From Actinophytocola gossypii (GTDB lineage Bacteria > Actinomycetota > Actinomycetes > Mycobacteriales > Pseudonocardiaceae), in the NCBI RefSeq assembly GCF_025165815.1, contig NZ_JAFFZE010000015.1:310001-374000 (forward strand): a stretch of DNA of 64,000 bases, given 5' to 3'. The notes under the pieces were generated by a model that worked only from the letters and a program-made list of their open reading frames with translations, was not told where the DNA came from and did not search any database. Both the position numbers and the translations under genes were made by a program. Below, piece after piece: positions 24,331 through 33,889 of this stretch; the first letter of the stretch is position 1, and each line of letters begins with the position of its first letter.

Positions 24331-26061
24331 ATGCGACACCGGTCGAGGTTCCTGGTCCTGCTCCTGACCGCCGGCCTGACGGCGGCCGCCTGCACGGGCG
24401 CGGACGGCCCGAACGCGGGGTCGGGTGGTGACGCCGGGGGCGGCTACCCGAGGGCGGAGACCCTGTTCACCAGCGGAACCCAGTGGGGCCCACCGTCCAA
24501 CTGGAACCCGATCATGAACTGGACCTACGCCACCGGAACCGTCGGCCTGGTCTACGAGACGCTGTTCCTCTACGACCCGCTCACCGACGAGTACGAGCCG
24601 TGGCTGGCCGAGAGCGGCGACTGGACCAGCGACACCACCTACGAGGTGACCCTGCGCGAGGGCCTCACCTGGACCGACGGCGAGCCGATCACCGCCGAGG
24701 ACGTCGTGTTCACCGTGGAGCTGGGCCAGATCGAGCAGGTGCCGTACCACAACCTGTGGGACTACCTGGACTCCGCGGAGGCCGTCGACGAGCGCACCGC
24801 CCGGTTCACCTTCGCCGACCCGCGCTACCAGCAGTGGGCGAACTGGGTCTACTTCAACCCGATCGTGCCCGAGCACCTGTGGGCGGACAAGTCCGACGAG
24901 GACGTCACCGCCGGCGCCAACGAGAACCCGGTCGGCTCCGGCCCGTACCTGTACGAGACGCACGACCAGGACCGCCAGGTCTGGGTCAGGAACGAGGACT
25001 GGTGGGCCATCGAGGCGCTCGACCTCGACGTCGCGCCGCGCTACGTCGTCGACCTGGTGAACACCTCGAACGAGGCCGCGCTCGGCCAGCTGCTCGAGGG
25101 CAACGTCGACCTGTCCAACAACTTCCTGCCCGGCATCGCCTCGCTGGTGGACGGCGGCTACCAGCTGCACACCTACTTCGCCGAGCCGCCGTACATGCTG
25201 TCGGCGAACACGACCTGGATGATCCCCAACACCACCAGGGCGCCGCTGAACGACCCGGCGTTCCGGCGCGCGCTCGCCAGTTCGGTGGACACCGCCACGA
25301 TCGTGAACTCGGTCTACGGCAGGATCGTCTCCGCCGCCGACCCGACCGGCCTGCTGCCGATCTGGGACGAGTACATCGACCGGAACGTCGTCGGCCAACA
25401 CGGCTTCTCGTTCGACACCGGGGAGGCCAAGCGGCTGCTGAACCAGGCGGGCTACCGCGACACCGACGGCGACGGTCTGGTGGAGAACAAGGACGGCTCC
25501 CCGCTGGAGCTGACGCTCGCCACCCCGTCCGGCTGGACCGACTGGAACGAGGCCGCCCGGGTGATCGCCGAGGGCGCCGAGGCGGCCGGGATCAACCTGG
25601 TCTCCGAGACCCCGGCCGACACCGTGGTGCAGGACATGCGGGAGAGCGGCGAGTTCGACATCATCCTGGACAACCAACGGCAGATGGACAACACACCGTG
25701 GCGGTACTACGAGTACGTCTTCGGTCTGCCGGTCCAGGAGCAGCAGACCACCGTCAACTACGGCCGCTACGAGAACCAGCGGGCGTGGGACCTGGTCAAC
25801 CAGCTCGACGCCACGAGGATCGACGACCTGGACGGGATGAACGGAATCATCTCCCAGTTGCAGCGGATCCAGCTGACCGAGCTGCCGATCATCCCGCTCT
25901 GGTACAACGGCCTCTGGTCGCAGGCGAACGAGACCGTGTGGACCAACTGGCCGTCCGCCGAGGAGGGTTCACCCGGCTACCTGCCGTCGATGTGGCGCGG
26001 CTACCCGCAGCGCGGCGCGATCAGGATGCTGACCGAGCTGCGGCCGGCCGAGCAGCAGTAG
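24331..26061 (+). CDS. ABC transporter substrate-binding lipoprotein (family 5)
   Basis: 576 residues. The lipoprotein signal MRHRSRFLVLLLTAGL ends in the lipobox LTAAAC with lipidated C21. A peptide/oligosaccharide-binding fold of the SBP_bac_5 family follows, with the typical LREGLTWTDGEPITAEDVVFT. Some members of this family bind cello- or manno-oligosaccharides rather than peptides. A glycoside hydrolase on one side and a LacI regulator in the operon favour a sugar. AAGGAGAA precedes the ATG. Confidence 0.9.
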   Translation: MRHRSRFLVLLLTAGLTAAACTGADGPNAGSGGDAGGGYPRAETLFTSGTQWGPPSNWNPIMNWTYATGTVGLVYETLFLYDPLTDEYEPWLAESGDWTSDTTYEVTLREGLTWTDGEPITAEDVVFTVELGQIEQVPYHNLWDYLDSAEAVDERTARFTFADPRYQQWANWVYFNPIVPEHLWADKSDEDVTAGANENPVGSGPYLYETHDQDRQVWVRNEDWWAIEALDLDVAPRYVVDLVNTSNEAALGQLLEGNVDLSNNFLPGIASLVDGGYQLHTYFAEPPYMLSANTTWMIPNTTRAPLNDPAFRRALASSVDTATIVNSVYGRIVSAADPTGLLPIWDEYIDRNVVGQHGFSFDTGEAKRLLNQAGYRDTDGDGLVENKDGSPLELTLATPSGWTDWNEAARVIAEGAEAAGINLVSETPADTVVQDMRESGEFDIILDNQRQMDNTPWRYYEYVFGLPVQEQQTTVNYGRYENQRAWDLVNQLDATRIDDLDGMNGIISQLQRIQLTELPIIPLWYNGLWSQANETVWTNWPSAEEGSPGYLPSMWRGYPQRGAIRMLTELRPAEQQ

Positions 26062-26065
26062 CGGC

Positions 26066-27058
26066 ATGGGACGGTACTTCGGCCGCAAGCTGGCGATCTA
26101 CGCGCTCACGTTCTTCGTGGCCGTGACGATCAACTGGCTCATCCCGAGGTTCATGCCGGGCGACCCGGTCAGCAGGATGGTCGCCCGGGCGGGCATGCAG
26201 ACCCCCGAGGGCGTCGCCGCCATGCGGGAGTACTACTCGAGCCTGTTCGGGTTCGACGTGCCGGTGTGGCAGCAGTACCTCAACTTCTGGGGTGGGCTGC
26301 TCACCGGCGACCTCGGGGTCAGCCTGTGGGCGTTCCCGCAGCCGGTGAGCTCGATCATCGTGGCCGCGGTGCCGTACACGCTCGGCCTGCTGATCCCGGC
26401 GATCCTGCTGAGCTGGTGGGCGGGCAACAAGTTCGGCGCCTACGCGGCCCGCAAGAAGGTGCTGGACAACACGGTGCTGCCGATCTGGTACGTGCTGACC
26501 GCGACGCCGTACATGTGGCTGGCGATCCTGCTCGCCTGGGCGCTGGGCAAGGTCGCCGGGCTGTTCCCGGTGGGGCGCACCTTCAGCGCGTCGCTGCGGC
26601 CGGAGTGGTCGTGGGTGTTCGTCACCGACCTGGTCAGCCACTGGTTCCTGCCGTTCCTGTCGTTGTTCCTGGTGGCTTTCGGGGGCTGGGCGATCGGGAT
26701 GCGGAACATGGTGATCTACGAGCTGGAGTCGGACTACGCGCACTACCTCGGAGCGCTCGGGGCGCCGGGGAAGCTGGTGCGGCGGTACGCGTTCCGCAAC
26801 GCGATGCTGCCGCAGATCACCGGGTTGGCGTTGCAGCTCGGGGTGATCGTGGGCGGGGCGGTGGTGACCGAGATCGTGTTCGACTACCGGGGGCTGGGTT
26901 ACCTGGTGCTGGAGGCGATCAAGTCGAGCGACTTCTTCCTGCTGCAGGGGATCTTCCTGTTCATCGTGATCGGGGTGCTGGTGGCGAACTTCATCATCGA
27001 CGTGGTGTACGTGCTGGTGGATCCGCGGACGCGGGCGGGGATGGGTGGTGGCGCGTGA
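26066..27058 (+). CDS. ABC transporter permease (DppB/OppB type)
   Basis: 330 residues, six predicted membrane helices. The start MGRYFGRKLAIYALTFFVAVTINWLIPR and the permease loop YAHYLGALGAPGKLVRRYAFRNAMLPQITGLA (EAA-like) are typical of the DppB family. It forms half of the channel with the next gene and begins four bases after the binding-protein stop. Confidence 0.92.
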   Translation: MGRYFGRKLAIYALTFFVAVTINWLIPRFMPGDPVSRMVARAGMQTPEGVAAMREYYSSLFGFDVPVWQQYLNFWGGLLTGDLGVSLWAFPQPVSSIIVAAVPYTLGLLIPAILLSWWAGNKFGAYAARKKVLDNTVLPIWYVLTATPYMWLAILLAWALGKVAGLFPVGRTFSASLRPEWSWVFVTDLVSHWFLPFLSLFLVAFGGWAIGMRNMVIYELESDYAHYLGALGAPGKLVRRYAFRNAMLPQITGLALQLGVIVGGAVVTEIVFDYRGLGYLVLEAIKSSDFFLLQGIFLFIVIGVLVANFIIDVVYVLVDPRTRAGMGGGA

Positions 27059-27945
27059 GCGACGACCCGAGCGCGACGAAGGACGCCTTCACCGCATCCG
27101 GTACGGGCCGGGAGGCGTTGTTCTTCGCGCGGCGGAACCGGAAGCTCGTCGGCGGGGGCGTGGTGGTGCTGGTGTTCCTGCTGGTCGCCCTCACCGGGCC
27201 GTGGTTCACCACCGACGACCCGCTCGCCTACGTCGGGCCGCCGGGAGCGGGGCCGTCGGGGGAGTTCTGGTTCGGCACCACCACGTTCGGGCAGGACGTG
27301 CTGGCGCAGTTCGTACACGGGCTGCGCGCGACGTTCTTCGTCGGCACGGTCGCTGCGCTGATCGCCGGTGTGCTCGGCATGGTCGTCGGGTTCACCGCCG
27401 GCTACCGGGGCGGGCTGGTCGACGAGGTGCTCACGATGATCACCAACGTCGTGCTGGTGCTGCCGGTGCTCGCGGTGTTGATGATCATCGCGGCGTACCT
27501 CGAGGTGCGCAACATCGAGGTGCAGGCGCTGATCATCGGCCTGTTCTCCTGGCCGTGGGTGGCCCGCGCGGTGCGCGCGCAGACCCTTTCGCTGCGGGCG
27601 CGGGAGTTCGTCGACCTCGCCCGGCTGTCCGGCGCGCCGGTGCGGCGGATCGTGTTCCGCGAGATCGCGCCGAACATGGCCTCCTACCTGTTCATGGTGT
27701 TCATCCTGCTGTTCGGCGGCTCGGTGCTGTTCGCCGCGACGCTCGACTTCATCGGCCTCGGCCCGACCGACGGCGTCTCGCTGGGCCTGATGCTCAACCA
27801 CGCCAAGCAGTGGAGCGCGATGGACCTCGGCATGTGGTGGTGGTTCGTCCCACCGGGACTCGGCATCACCTCGGTCGTCGGCGCGCTCTACATCATGAAC
27901 GTCGGCCTCGACGAGGTGTTCAACCCGAAGCTGCGGGAGACCTGA
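27055..27945 (+). CDS. ABC transporter permease (DppC/OppC type)
   Basis: 296 residues from a GTG overlapping the DppB-like stop. An N-terminal cytoplasmic helix leads to one TM and GPWFTTDDPLAY, the usual OppC_N layout. The permease core follows, with the coupling loop FVDLARLSGAPVRRIVFREIAPN. It partners the preceding permease. Confidence 0.92.
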   Translation: MSDDPSATKDAFTASGTGREALFFARRNRKLVGGGVVVLVFLLVALTGPWFTTDDPLAYVGPPGAGPSGEFWFGTTTFGQDVLAQFVHGLRATFFVGTVAALIAGVLGMVVGFTAGYRGGLVDEVLTMITNVVLVLPVLAVLMIIAAYLEVRNIEVQALIIGLFSWPWVARAVRAQTLSLRAREFVDLARLSGAPVRRIVFREIAPNMASYLFMVFILLFGGSVLFAATLDFIGLGPTDGVSLGLMLNHAKQWSAMDLGMWWWFVPPGLGITSVVGALYIMNVGLDEVFNPKLRET

Positions 27946-28892
27946 TGTTGCACGTGGACGACCTGCGGGTCCACTACCGGACGCTGCGCGGCGACGTGCG
28001 GGCCCTCGACGGCGTCAGCTTCTCGGTGGCGGACAGGGAGATCATGGGCCTGGTCGGCGAGTCCGGCAGCGGCAAGACCACGCTCGGCAAGAGCCTGATC
28101 CGGCTCGACGGGCGGATGCGGCACGTCGGCGGCACCGTCACCCTCGACGGCACCGAGCTGCCGATCGGCGACGACGGCCGGATGAACGCGTTCCGGTTCA
28201 ACGACGTCTCGATCGTGCCGCAGTACGCGATGAGCGCGATGAACCCGACCCGCCGGATCGGCACCATGATCCGCGAACTGGTCACCTCGCGCGGCATCCG
28301 GTTCGACACCGTCCGGTCCGAACTGGACAGAAGGCTCGACCTCGTCGGCCTCGACCGGGAGGTGCTCGACCGGTACCCGATCGAGCTGTCCGGCGGCATG
28401 AAGCAGCGGATGGTCATGGTGATCTCCACCCTGCTGAACCCGAAGCTGCTGGTGGCCGACGAGGTCACGTCCGCGCTGGACGTGTCGACCCAGCGGGCGG
28501 TCGCACTGGCCCTGGCCGGCTTCCGCGACCGCGACCTCGTGCACGCGATGATCGTCATCACCCACGACGTGTCGCTGGTGTACCAGATCGCGGACACGAT
28601 CCTGGTGATGTACGCCGGAAAGCTCGCCGAGAAGGCACCCACCGACGTGATCGTCGAGCGCCCGCTGCACCCCTACACCCGCGCGCTGATCGCCGCCCTG
28701 CCCGAGGTCGGCGTCCAGTACGCCGGCAAGCGACTGACCGGCATCCCCGGCGGCCCGCCGTCCCTGCGCCCGCCCCCGCCCGGCTGCCGGTTCCGTGACC
28801 GGTGCCCGGTGGCGTTCGACCGGTGTGCCGAACAGCCCCCGTTCGTCGAGGTCGAACCCGGCCACTCGGTCGCGTGCTGGAGGGCGTCGTGA
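27945..28892 (+). CDS. ABC transporter ATP-binding protein (DppD/OppD type)
   Basis: 315 residues. Walker A GESGSGKTT, signature ELSGGMKQRMVM, Walker B LLVADEVTSALD and H-loop ITHD are all visible. The C-terminal oligopeptide/dipeptide-type domain has the cysteines CRFRDRCPVAFDRC, which bind an iron-sulfur cluster in some homologues. One base overlap with the permease stop. Confidence 0.93.
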   Translation: MLHVDDLRVHYRTLRGDVRALDGVSFSVADREIMGLVGESGSGKTTLGKSLIRLDGRMRHVGGTVTLDGTELPIGDDGRMNAFRFNDVSIVPQYAMSAMNPTRRIGTMIRELVTSRGIRFDTVRSELDRRLDLVGLDREVLDRYPIELSGGMKQRMVMVISTLLNPKLLVADEVTSALDVSTQRAVALALAGFRDRDLVHAMIVITHDVSLVYQIADTILVMYAGKLAEKAPTDVIVERPLHPYTRALIAALPEVGVQYAGKRLTGIPGGPPSLRPPPPGCRFRDRCPVAFDRCAEQPPFVEVEPGHSVACWRAS

Positions 28893-29012
28893 GCGGGAGG
28901 GCGGGAGCGTGCGCCGGCTGGACTGAGGAGCGCGCGCAGGCGCGCCAGCGCCGAGCACGCGACGAGGGAAGACGGCGTGTAGCGACCGAGCGGAGCGAAC
29001 CATGAGCACAGC
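28893..29012. other. Unusual 120-bp spacer within the ABC operon, with a 5-codon leader ORF
   Basis: Every other junction from 26061 to 29924 is a few bases or an overlap, but here 120 bases separate the two ATPase genes. The spacer is rich in GCGCGC-type palindromic bits (around 28930-28955). At 29002 an ATG with GGAG upstream opens a mini-frame (M-S-T-A-C-stop, to 29019) that overlaps the true ATG at 29013 out of frame. It may be a repeat insertion; no transposase is present. Confidence 0.4.
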
Positions 29013-29924
29013 ATGTTGAGGCTCGACGGGGTGTCCAAGACCTACAAGGTGGGGGCGTTGGCCCGCAAGGACCTGCACGCGGTGCGGGACGTGAGCTTCG
29101 AGCTGCGGCCGGGCGAGGTCGTGTCGCTGATCGGGGAGAGCGGCAGTGGCAAGTCGACGATCGGCCGGATGATCCTGCGCCTCACCCGCGCGACCAGCGG
29201 CACGATCACCTTCGACGGCACCGACATCGCCACCCTGCGCCGCGGGTCGCTCAAGGAGTACTACCGGGCGGCGCAGGGCGTGTTCCAGGACCCGTTCAGC
29301 ACGTTCAACCCGGTGTTCAAGGCCGACCGGGTGCTCACGATGATCCGGCAGGTCTACTTCCCGGGCACCGGTGACGTCGAGTGGCGCGGCCGGGTCGACG
29401 ACGCCCTGAGTGCGGTCAGCCTCAACCCGGACCAGGTGCTCGACAAGTACCCGCACCAGCTCTCCGGCGGCCAGCTGCAACGGCTGCTGATCGCCCGCGC
29501 GCTGCTGCTGGACATCCGGCTGCTGGTGGCCGACGAGGTGATCAGCATGCTCGACGCCTCCACCCGGATCGACGTGCTGAACCTGCTCGCCGACCTCAAG
29601 GAGCGCGGCCTGGCGGTCCTGTTCATCACCCACGACCTGTCGCTGGGCAACTACCTCGCCGACCGCACGGTGATCCTGCGCCGCGGCTCGGTCGTCGAGT
29701 GCGGCGCCACCTCGGCGGTGTTCGGCGACCCGGTCCACCCGTACACCAGAACGCTGCTCGCGTCGGTGCCGCGGCTGGGCATCCGCTGGTCCGACGAGGA
29801 CCTCGACCCCGGTCCGTGCCGCTACCACGCCGTCCACCCCGGCGGCGGACCGCCACTCGCCGAGGTGGGGGACGATCACCTCGTGGCATGCTTCGCAGGG
29901 AACGACGAGCGGGAATGCGTGTGA
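29013..29924 (+). CDS. ABC transporter ATP-binding protein (DppF/OppF type)
   Basis: 303 residues. Walker A GESGSGKST, signature QLSGGQLQRLLIA, Walker B LLVADEVISMLD and the H-loop FITHD are present. It is the second ATPase of the uptake system. Because the spacer before it holds a mini-ORF ending in a stop-start overlap, its translation may depend on re-initiation. The GTGA overlap with lacI couples the regulator to the operon. Confidence 0.92.
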   Translation: MLRLDGVSKTYKVGALARKDLHAVRDVSFELRPGEVVSLIGESGSGKSTIGRMILRLTRATSGTITFDGTDIATLRRGSLKEYYRAAQGVFQDPFSTFNPVFKADRVLTMIRQVYFPGTGDVEWRGRVDDALSAVSLNPDQVLDKYPHQLSGGQLQRLLIARALLLDIRLLVADEVISMLDASTRIDVLNLLADLKERGLAVLFITHDLSLGNYLADRTVILRRGSVVECGATSAVFGDPVHPYTRTLLASVPRLGIRWSDEDLDPGPCRYHAVHPGGGPPLAEVGDDHLVACFAGNDERECV

Positions 29925-30940
29925 CGAAACGGGTGACGATCGCCGACATCGCCGAGAAGGCCGGCTTGTCCAAGGGCGCGGTGTCCTACGCCCTCAACGG
30001 CCAGCCCGGCGTGTCGGAGTCGACCAGGCAGCGGGTGCTGCGGATGGCGCTGGAGCTGGGCTGGCACCCCAACAGCGCGGCGAAGGCGTTGTCGGGTGCC
30101 CGGTCCGGCGCGTTCGGCCTGGTGATGGCCCGCTCGCCGGAGACGCTGGGGATCGAGCCGTTCTTCATGAAGCTGATCTCCGGCATGGAGGCGGCGATGG
30201 CGGCGAGCCAGACCGCGCTGCTGCTCCAGGTCGTCGCCGACCACGACACGGAGATCGCCACCTACCGGCGCTGGTGGGCCGAACGCCGGGTGGACGGCGT
30301 GATCCTGATCGACCTGCGCCGCGACGACCGGCGCGTCGCGGTGCTCGAGGAGCTGCGGCTGCCGGCGATCGTCGTCGGCGGCCCCGGGCACCACGGCGGC
30401 CTGCCGGGCGTGTGGATCGACGACGCCGGTGTGATGGTCGTGGTGATCGAGTACCTGGCGGCGCTGCGGCACCGGCGGATCGCCCGGGTCGCCGGGGTGG
30501 CCGGCATGCTGCACACCGAGCTGCGCACCCAGGCGTTCGACGAGGTGTCCGCCCGGCTCGGCCTGGAGTCCACGACGGTCACCACCGACTACACCCCCGA
30601 CCAGGGCGCCCAGGTCACCCGCCGGCTGCTGTCCTCGGCGAACCCGCCGACCGCGATCGTCTACGACAACGACGTGATGGCGGTGGCCGGCGTGTCGGTC
30701 GCGCACGAGATGGGCGTCGACGTGCCGGGCGAGCTGTCCATCATGGCCTGGGACGACTCGGTGCTGTGCGAGATCGTGCACCCGCCGCTGACCGCGGTGG
30801 ACCGGGACATCACCGCCTACGGCCGGCACGTCGCCGAGCACCTGCTGGCCCTGCTCGACGGCCAGCAGGTGACCGACTTCGAGAGCCAGCCGCCCCGGCT
30901 GGTGGTCCGGGGCAGCACGGCCCGTCCGGTGAATCCCTAG
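29921..30940 (+). CDS. LacI-family transcriptional regulator
   Basis: 339 residues. The N-terminal helix-turn-helix is RVTIADIAEKAGLSKGAVSYALNG with the hinge NSAAKALSG. A periplasmic-binding-like effector domain follows, including DGVILIDLR and IMAWDDSVL. I use GTG 29921 (MTKRVTIADIA), which makes the GTGA overlap; ATG 29915 is a two-residue longer alternative. It should repress the 22402-29924 operon until a sugar binds, acting at the ACTGA-type repeats at 22256-22382. Its stop shares the palindromic CTAG with the convergent esterase stop. Confidence 0.92.
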   Translation: MTKRVTIADIAEKAGLSKGAVSYALNGQPGVSESTRQRVLRMALELGWHPNSAAKALSGARSGAFGLVMARSPETLGIEPFFMKLISGMEAAMAASQTALLLQVVADHDTEIATYRRWWAERRVDGVILIDLRRDDRRVAVLEELRLPAIVVGGPGHHGGLPGVWIDDAGVMVVVIEYLAALRHRRIARVAGVAGMLHTELRTQAFDEVSARLGLESTTVTTDYTPDQGAQVTRRLLSSANPPTAIVYDNDVMAVAGVSVAHEMGVDVPGELSIMAWDDSVLCEIVHPPLTAVDRDITAYGRHVAEHLLALLDGQQVTDFESQPPRLVVRGSTARPVNP

Positions 30941-31896
30941 CAGCGCCACCCGCACATGGCGTGCTCCAGCATCGGGAACGACCGGTGCAGGGCGCGCTCC
31001 CAGTACGGCCAGGCGTGCCGGCCCGGGCCGTAGAAGTCCGTCCACAGCGGAACGTGTGCCGACCGCAGCTTCGCGGCCAGCGCCACCGACTGCTCGCCCA
31101 GCAGCTCCTCCAGCCCGTCCGGCGCGGCGTCCGGCGGGTCGAGCGGTCCCGGCTGACCGTTACCGGCCGACAGGTACACCGGGGTCCCGCGCAGCCGCTT
31201 CGCCAGGTCGTACGGGTTGTGCCTGGCCCAGGTCCGCGCGTCGGCGACCGGGTCGCCCCACAGCGCGTCCCGGTCGTGCCCCGCGCCCTCGACCAGGCCC
31301 TGCACCAGCGACGTGCTCTCCGCGCCGTTGTACGTCGTGTGCACCACGCCGCTGAACGACGCCGCCGCCTCGAAGAAGCCGGGGTGCCTGGCCGCGTACG
31401 ACAGCGCGCCGAACCCGCCCATCGACAGGCCGGCGACGGCCCGGTCGTCACCCGAGCGGTACCGGTGCTCCAGCAGCCGCCGCAGCTCGCGCAGGTGGAA
31501 CGTCTCCCAGGCCGGGCCGTACAGCCAGTCGGAGTAGAACCCGACCGGACCGGCCTCCGGCATCACCACCAGCACGTCCTTGTCCGCGGTCAGCTGCTCG
31601 ACGTCGGTTCTGTCCGTCCACGACCGGTATCCGGTGTCGCCGTCGCAGCAGCCGTGCAGCAGGTACAGCGTCGGCCACTCGCGGCGCGGGAACCGGTCCC
31701 AGTCCGCGGGCAGCAGCAGCCGCACGCCGACGTCGCGGCCGACCGCCTCGGACCGCACGGTCAGCTCGATCAGCCGGTCGCTGAGCCGTTCGGTGTGGAC
31801 GACCCGCGCGCCGCCGTCGCGGGTGGCGGTCGCGGTCGGGGTGAGCAGTAAACCGAACAACAGGACGAAGGTGACCAACAGGGCTCTGGAACGCAT
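30937..31896 (-). CDS. Secreted esterase (antigen 85/esterase D-like alpha/beta hydrolase)
   Basis: 319 residues from ATG 31896. A signal peptide (MRSRALLVTFVLLFGLLLTPTATA) is followed by an esterase fold with LYLLHGCCDG, nucleophile elbow GLSMGGFGALS, and a distal His in PGRHAWPYWERAL. This belongs to the mycolyltransferase/tributyrin-esterase superfamily; an actual substrate cannot be assigned. A longer frame to 31962 adds a non-conserved piece. Confidence 0.88.
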   Translation of the reverse strand: MRSRALLVTFVLLFGLLLTPTATATRDGGARVVHTERLSDRLIELTVRSEAVGRDVGVRLLLPADWDRFPRREWPTLYLLHGCCDGDTGYRSWTDRTDVEQLTADKDVLVVMPEAGPVGFYSDWLYGPAWETFHLRELRRLLEHRYRSGDDRAVAGLSMGGFGALSYAARHPGFFEAAASFSGVVHTTYNGAESTSLVQGLVEGAGHDRDALWGDPVADARTWARHNPYDLAKRLRGTPVYLSAGNGQPGPLDPPDAAPDGLEELLGEQSVALAAKLRSAHVPLWTDFYGPGRHAWPYWERALHRSFPMLEHAMCGWRC

Positions 31897-31976
31897 GCCT
31901 GACCTCCGGTGGGGGTTGTGCGACGCCTTGCGTACGGCATTATCTTCTCCGTAGCCGATCACCTCGAGGTGCGCCG

Positions 31977-32258
31977 ATGACGTCGGACAAGTCGGGGAGC
32001 CGGGTCACGGGTCTGGTGTTCAACCCGTGGAACCTGCTGTTGCTCCTTCCGTTCATCGCTCTGTTCACGCCGCTGTACAACCAGACCGAGCCCGAGCTGA
32101 TCGGGCTGCCGTTCTTCTACTGGTTCCAGTTCGTGATCATCCTGCTCGGTGTGCTGTCGACGCTGCTCGTCTACCGCATGACGCGCTCCGCCAGGACGGT
32201 GCCGCCGCCCGACGACGGCCCGGACGTCGACGAGCTCGACGAGGGGAGCGTGCGCTGA
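31977..32258 (+). CDS. DUF3311 small membrane protein
   Basis: 93 residues with two membrane helices (LLLLLPFIALFTPLYN and WFQFVIILLGVLSTLLVYR) and an acidic tail. DUF3311 proteins are regularly encoded just before monocarboxylate symporters, as here (one-base TGATG overlap), and probably act as a small accessory subunit. GAGGTG lies before the ATG. Confidence 0.88.
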   Translation: MTSDKSGSRVTGLVFNPWNLLLLLPFIALFTPLYNQTEPELIGLPFFYWFQFVIILLGVLSTLLVYRMTRSARTVPPPDDGPDVDELDEGSVR

Positions 32259-33889
32259 TGCAGTGGGTGGAGCTGATCGTCTTCTCGCTGCTGTTCCTGC
32301 TGGTCACGGTGTTGGGCTTCGTGGCGTCCCGCTGGCGCGCGGCGGCCTCGCTGGACCACCTCGACGAGTGGGGTCTCGGCGGCCGCAAGTTCGGGTCGTG
32401 GATCACCTGGTTCCTGATCGGCGGCGACCTCTACACCGCGTACACGTTCGTCGCGGTGCCCGCGCTGCTGTTCGGCGCGGGTGCGATGGGCTTCTTCGCG
32501 CTGCCGTACACGATCATCGCCTACCCGCTGGTGTTCCTGCCGGTGCTGCGGATGTGGTCGGTGTCGCGGGCACGCGGCTACGTCACCCCGGCCGACTTCG
32601 TGCGCGGCCGCTACGGCTCGTCGCTGCTGGCGCTGCTGGTCGCGATCACCGGGATCGTCGCCACGATGCCCTACATCGCGCTGCAGCTGGTCGGTCTGGA
32701 GGCGGTGCTGCGGTCGATGGGCTTCAACGGCGCCGGGTTCCTCGGCCACCTGCCGCTGCTGATCGCGTTCGTCATCCTGGCGCTCTACACCTACCAGTCC
32801 GGCCTGCGCGCACCCGCCCTGATCGCGTTCGTCAAGGACATCCTGATCTACGTGGTGATCCTGGTCGCGGTGATCTACCTGCCGGCCAAGCTGGGCGGTT
32901 GGGGCAGCATCTTCGACGCGGCGGGGGAGAAGTTCGCCGAGACCCCGTCGCCGGCCGACGGCGTCCTGCTCGGTCCGACCAACCAGCTGCAGTACGCCAC
33001 GCTGGCGTTCGGCTCGGCGCTGGCGTTGTTCCTGTATCCGCACTCGGTCACCGGAATCCTGGCCTCACGCGGACGGGACGTGTTGAAGCGCAACATGTCC
33101 GCGCTGCCGGCGTACTCGTTCCTGCTCGGGATGCTGGCACTGCTCGGCTTCGCCGCGATCGCGGCCGGCACGACACCGATCGTCAACAACGCGACCGGCC
33201 GGCCCGACTCGAACACGATCATCCCGGAGCTGTTCAACACCGAGTTCCCGTCCTGGTTCGCCGGCATCGCGTTCGCCGCGATCGGCATCGGCGCACTGGT
33301 GCCGGCCGCGATCATGTCGATCGCGGCGGCGAACCTGTGGACGCGCAACGTCTACAAGGAGTACGTGCACCGGGACGCGACACCCGCGCAGGAGGCGAAG
33401 CAGGCCAAGCTGGCGTCGCTGGTGGTGAAGTTCGGCGCGGTCGCGTTCATCGTGTTCATCGACCCGCAGTACGCCATCGACCTGCAGCTGATCGGCGGCG
33501 TGATCATCCTGCAGACGCTGCCGGCGGTGGCGATCGCGCTCTACACGCGCTGGCTGCACCGGTGGGCGCTGGTCGCCGGCTGGGTCGTGGGGTTGGGCTG
33601 GGGCATGATCCTGCTCTACGACATCCCGAACCCGGCGTCCGGGCGCGCGCACTTCGGCGGGTCCGCGCTGGCACTGGACAAGCTGAACCTGTTCGGCTGG
33701 CAGCCGTTCGCGGGTTCGCAGGTGCAGATCTACGTCGGCTTCGTCGCCCTGGTGGCGAACCTGTTGGTGGCGGTGGTCGTCACCCTGGTGATCCGCCGGA
33801 CGAAGGTCTCCAACGGCGTGGACGCCACCGTGGACGCCGACTACCACGTCGACGAGCACGACAAGGAGCTGCGCGCGATCGGGTCCTAG
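32258..33889 (+). CDS. Sodium:solute symporter, monocarboxylate uptake (MctP-like)
   Basis: 543 residues, about thirteen membrane segments. Family features are the GLGGRKFGSWITWFLIGGDLYTAYTFVAVPALLFG region and the later IGALVPAAIMSIAAANLWTRNVYKEY. MctP-like proteins import lactate, pyruvate and other short monocarboxylates. Its partner DUF3311 gene overlaps by one base. It converges on the MerR gene with a four-base overlap. Confidence 0.9.
   Translation: MQWVELIVFSLLFLLVTVLGFVASRWRAAASLDHLDEWGLGGRKFGSWITWFLIGGDLYTAYTFVAVPALLFGAGAMGFFALPYTIIAYPLVFLPVLRMWSVSRARGYVTPADFVRGRYGSSLLALLVAITGIVATMPYIALQLVGLEAVLRSMGFNGAGFLGHLPLLIAFVILALYTYQSGLRAPALIAFVKDILIYVVILVAVIYLPAKLGGWGSIFDAAGEKFAETPSPADGVLLGPTNQLQYATLAFGSALALFLYPHSVTGILASRGRDVLKRNMSALPAYSFLLGMLALLGFAAIAAGTTPIVNNATGRPDSNTIIPELFNTEFPSWFAGIAFAAIGIGALVPAAIMSIAAANLWTRNVYKEYVHRDATPAQEAKQAKLASLVVKFGAVAFIVFIDPQYAIDLQLIGGVIILQTLPAVAIALYTRWLHRWALVAGWVVGLGWGMILLYDIPNPASGRAHFGGSALALDKLNLFGWQPFAGSQVQIYVGFVALVANLLVAVVVTLVIRRTKVSNGVDATVDADYHVDEHDKELRAIGS

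Noticed and set aside
22378-25677. A 1,099-codon open frame on the minus strand
   Set aside because: It is opposite the glycoside hydrolase and binding-protein genes, has no recognisable domain, and follows from the high third-position G/C of those genes.
28893-29012. Insertion sequence remnant
   Set aside because: No transposase fragment, terminal repeats or target duplication can be seen.
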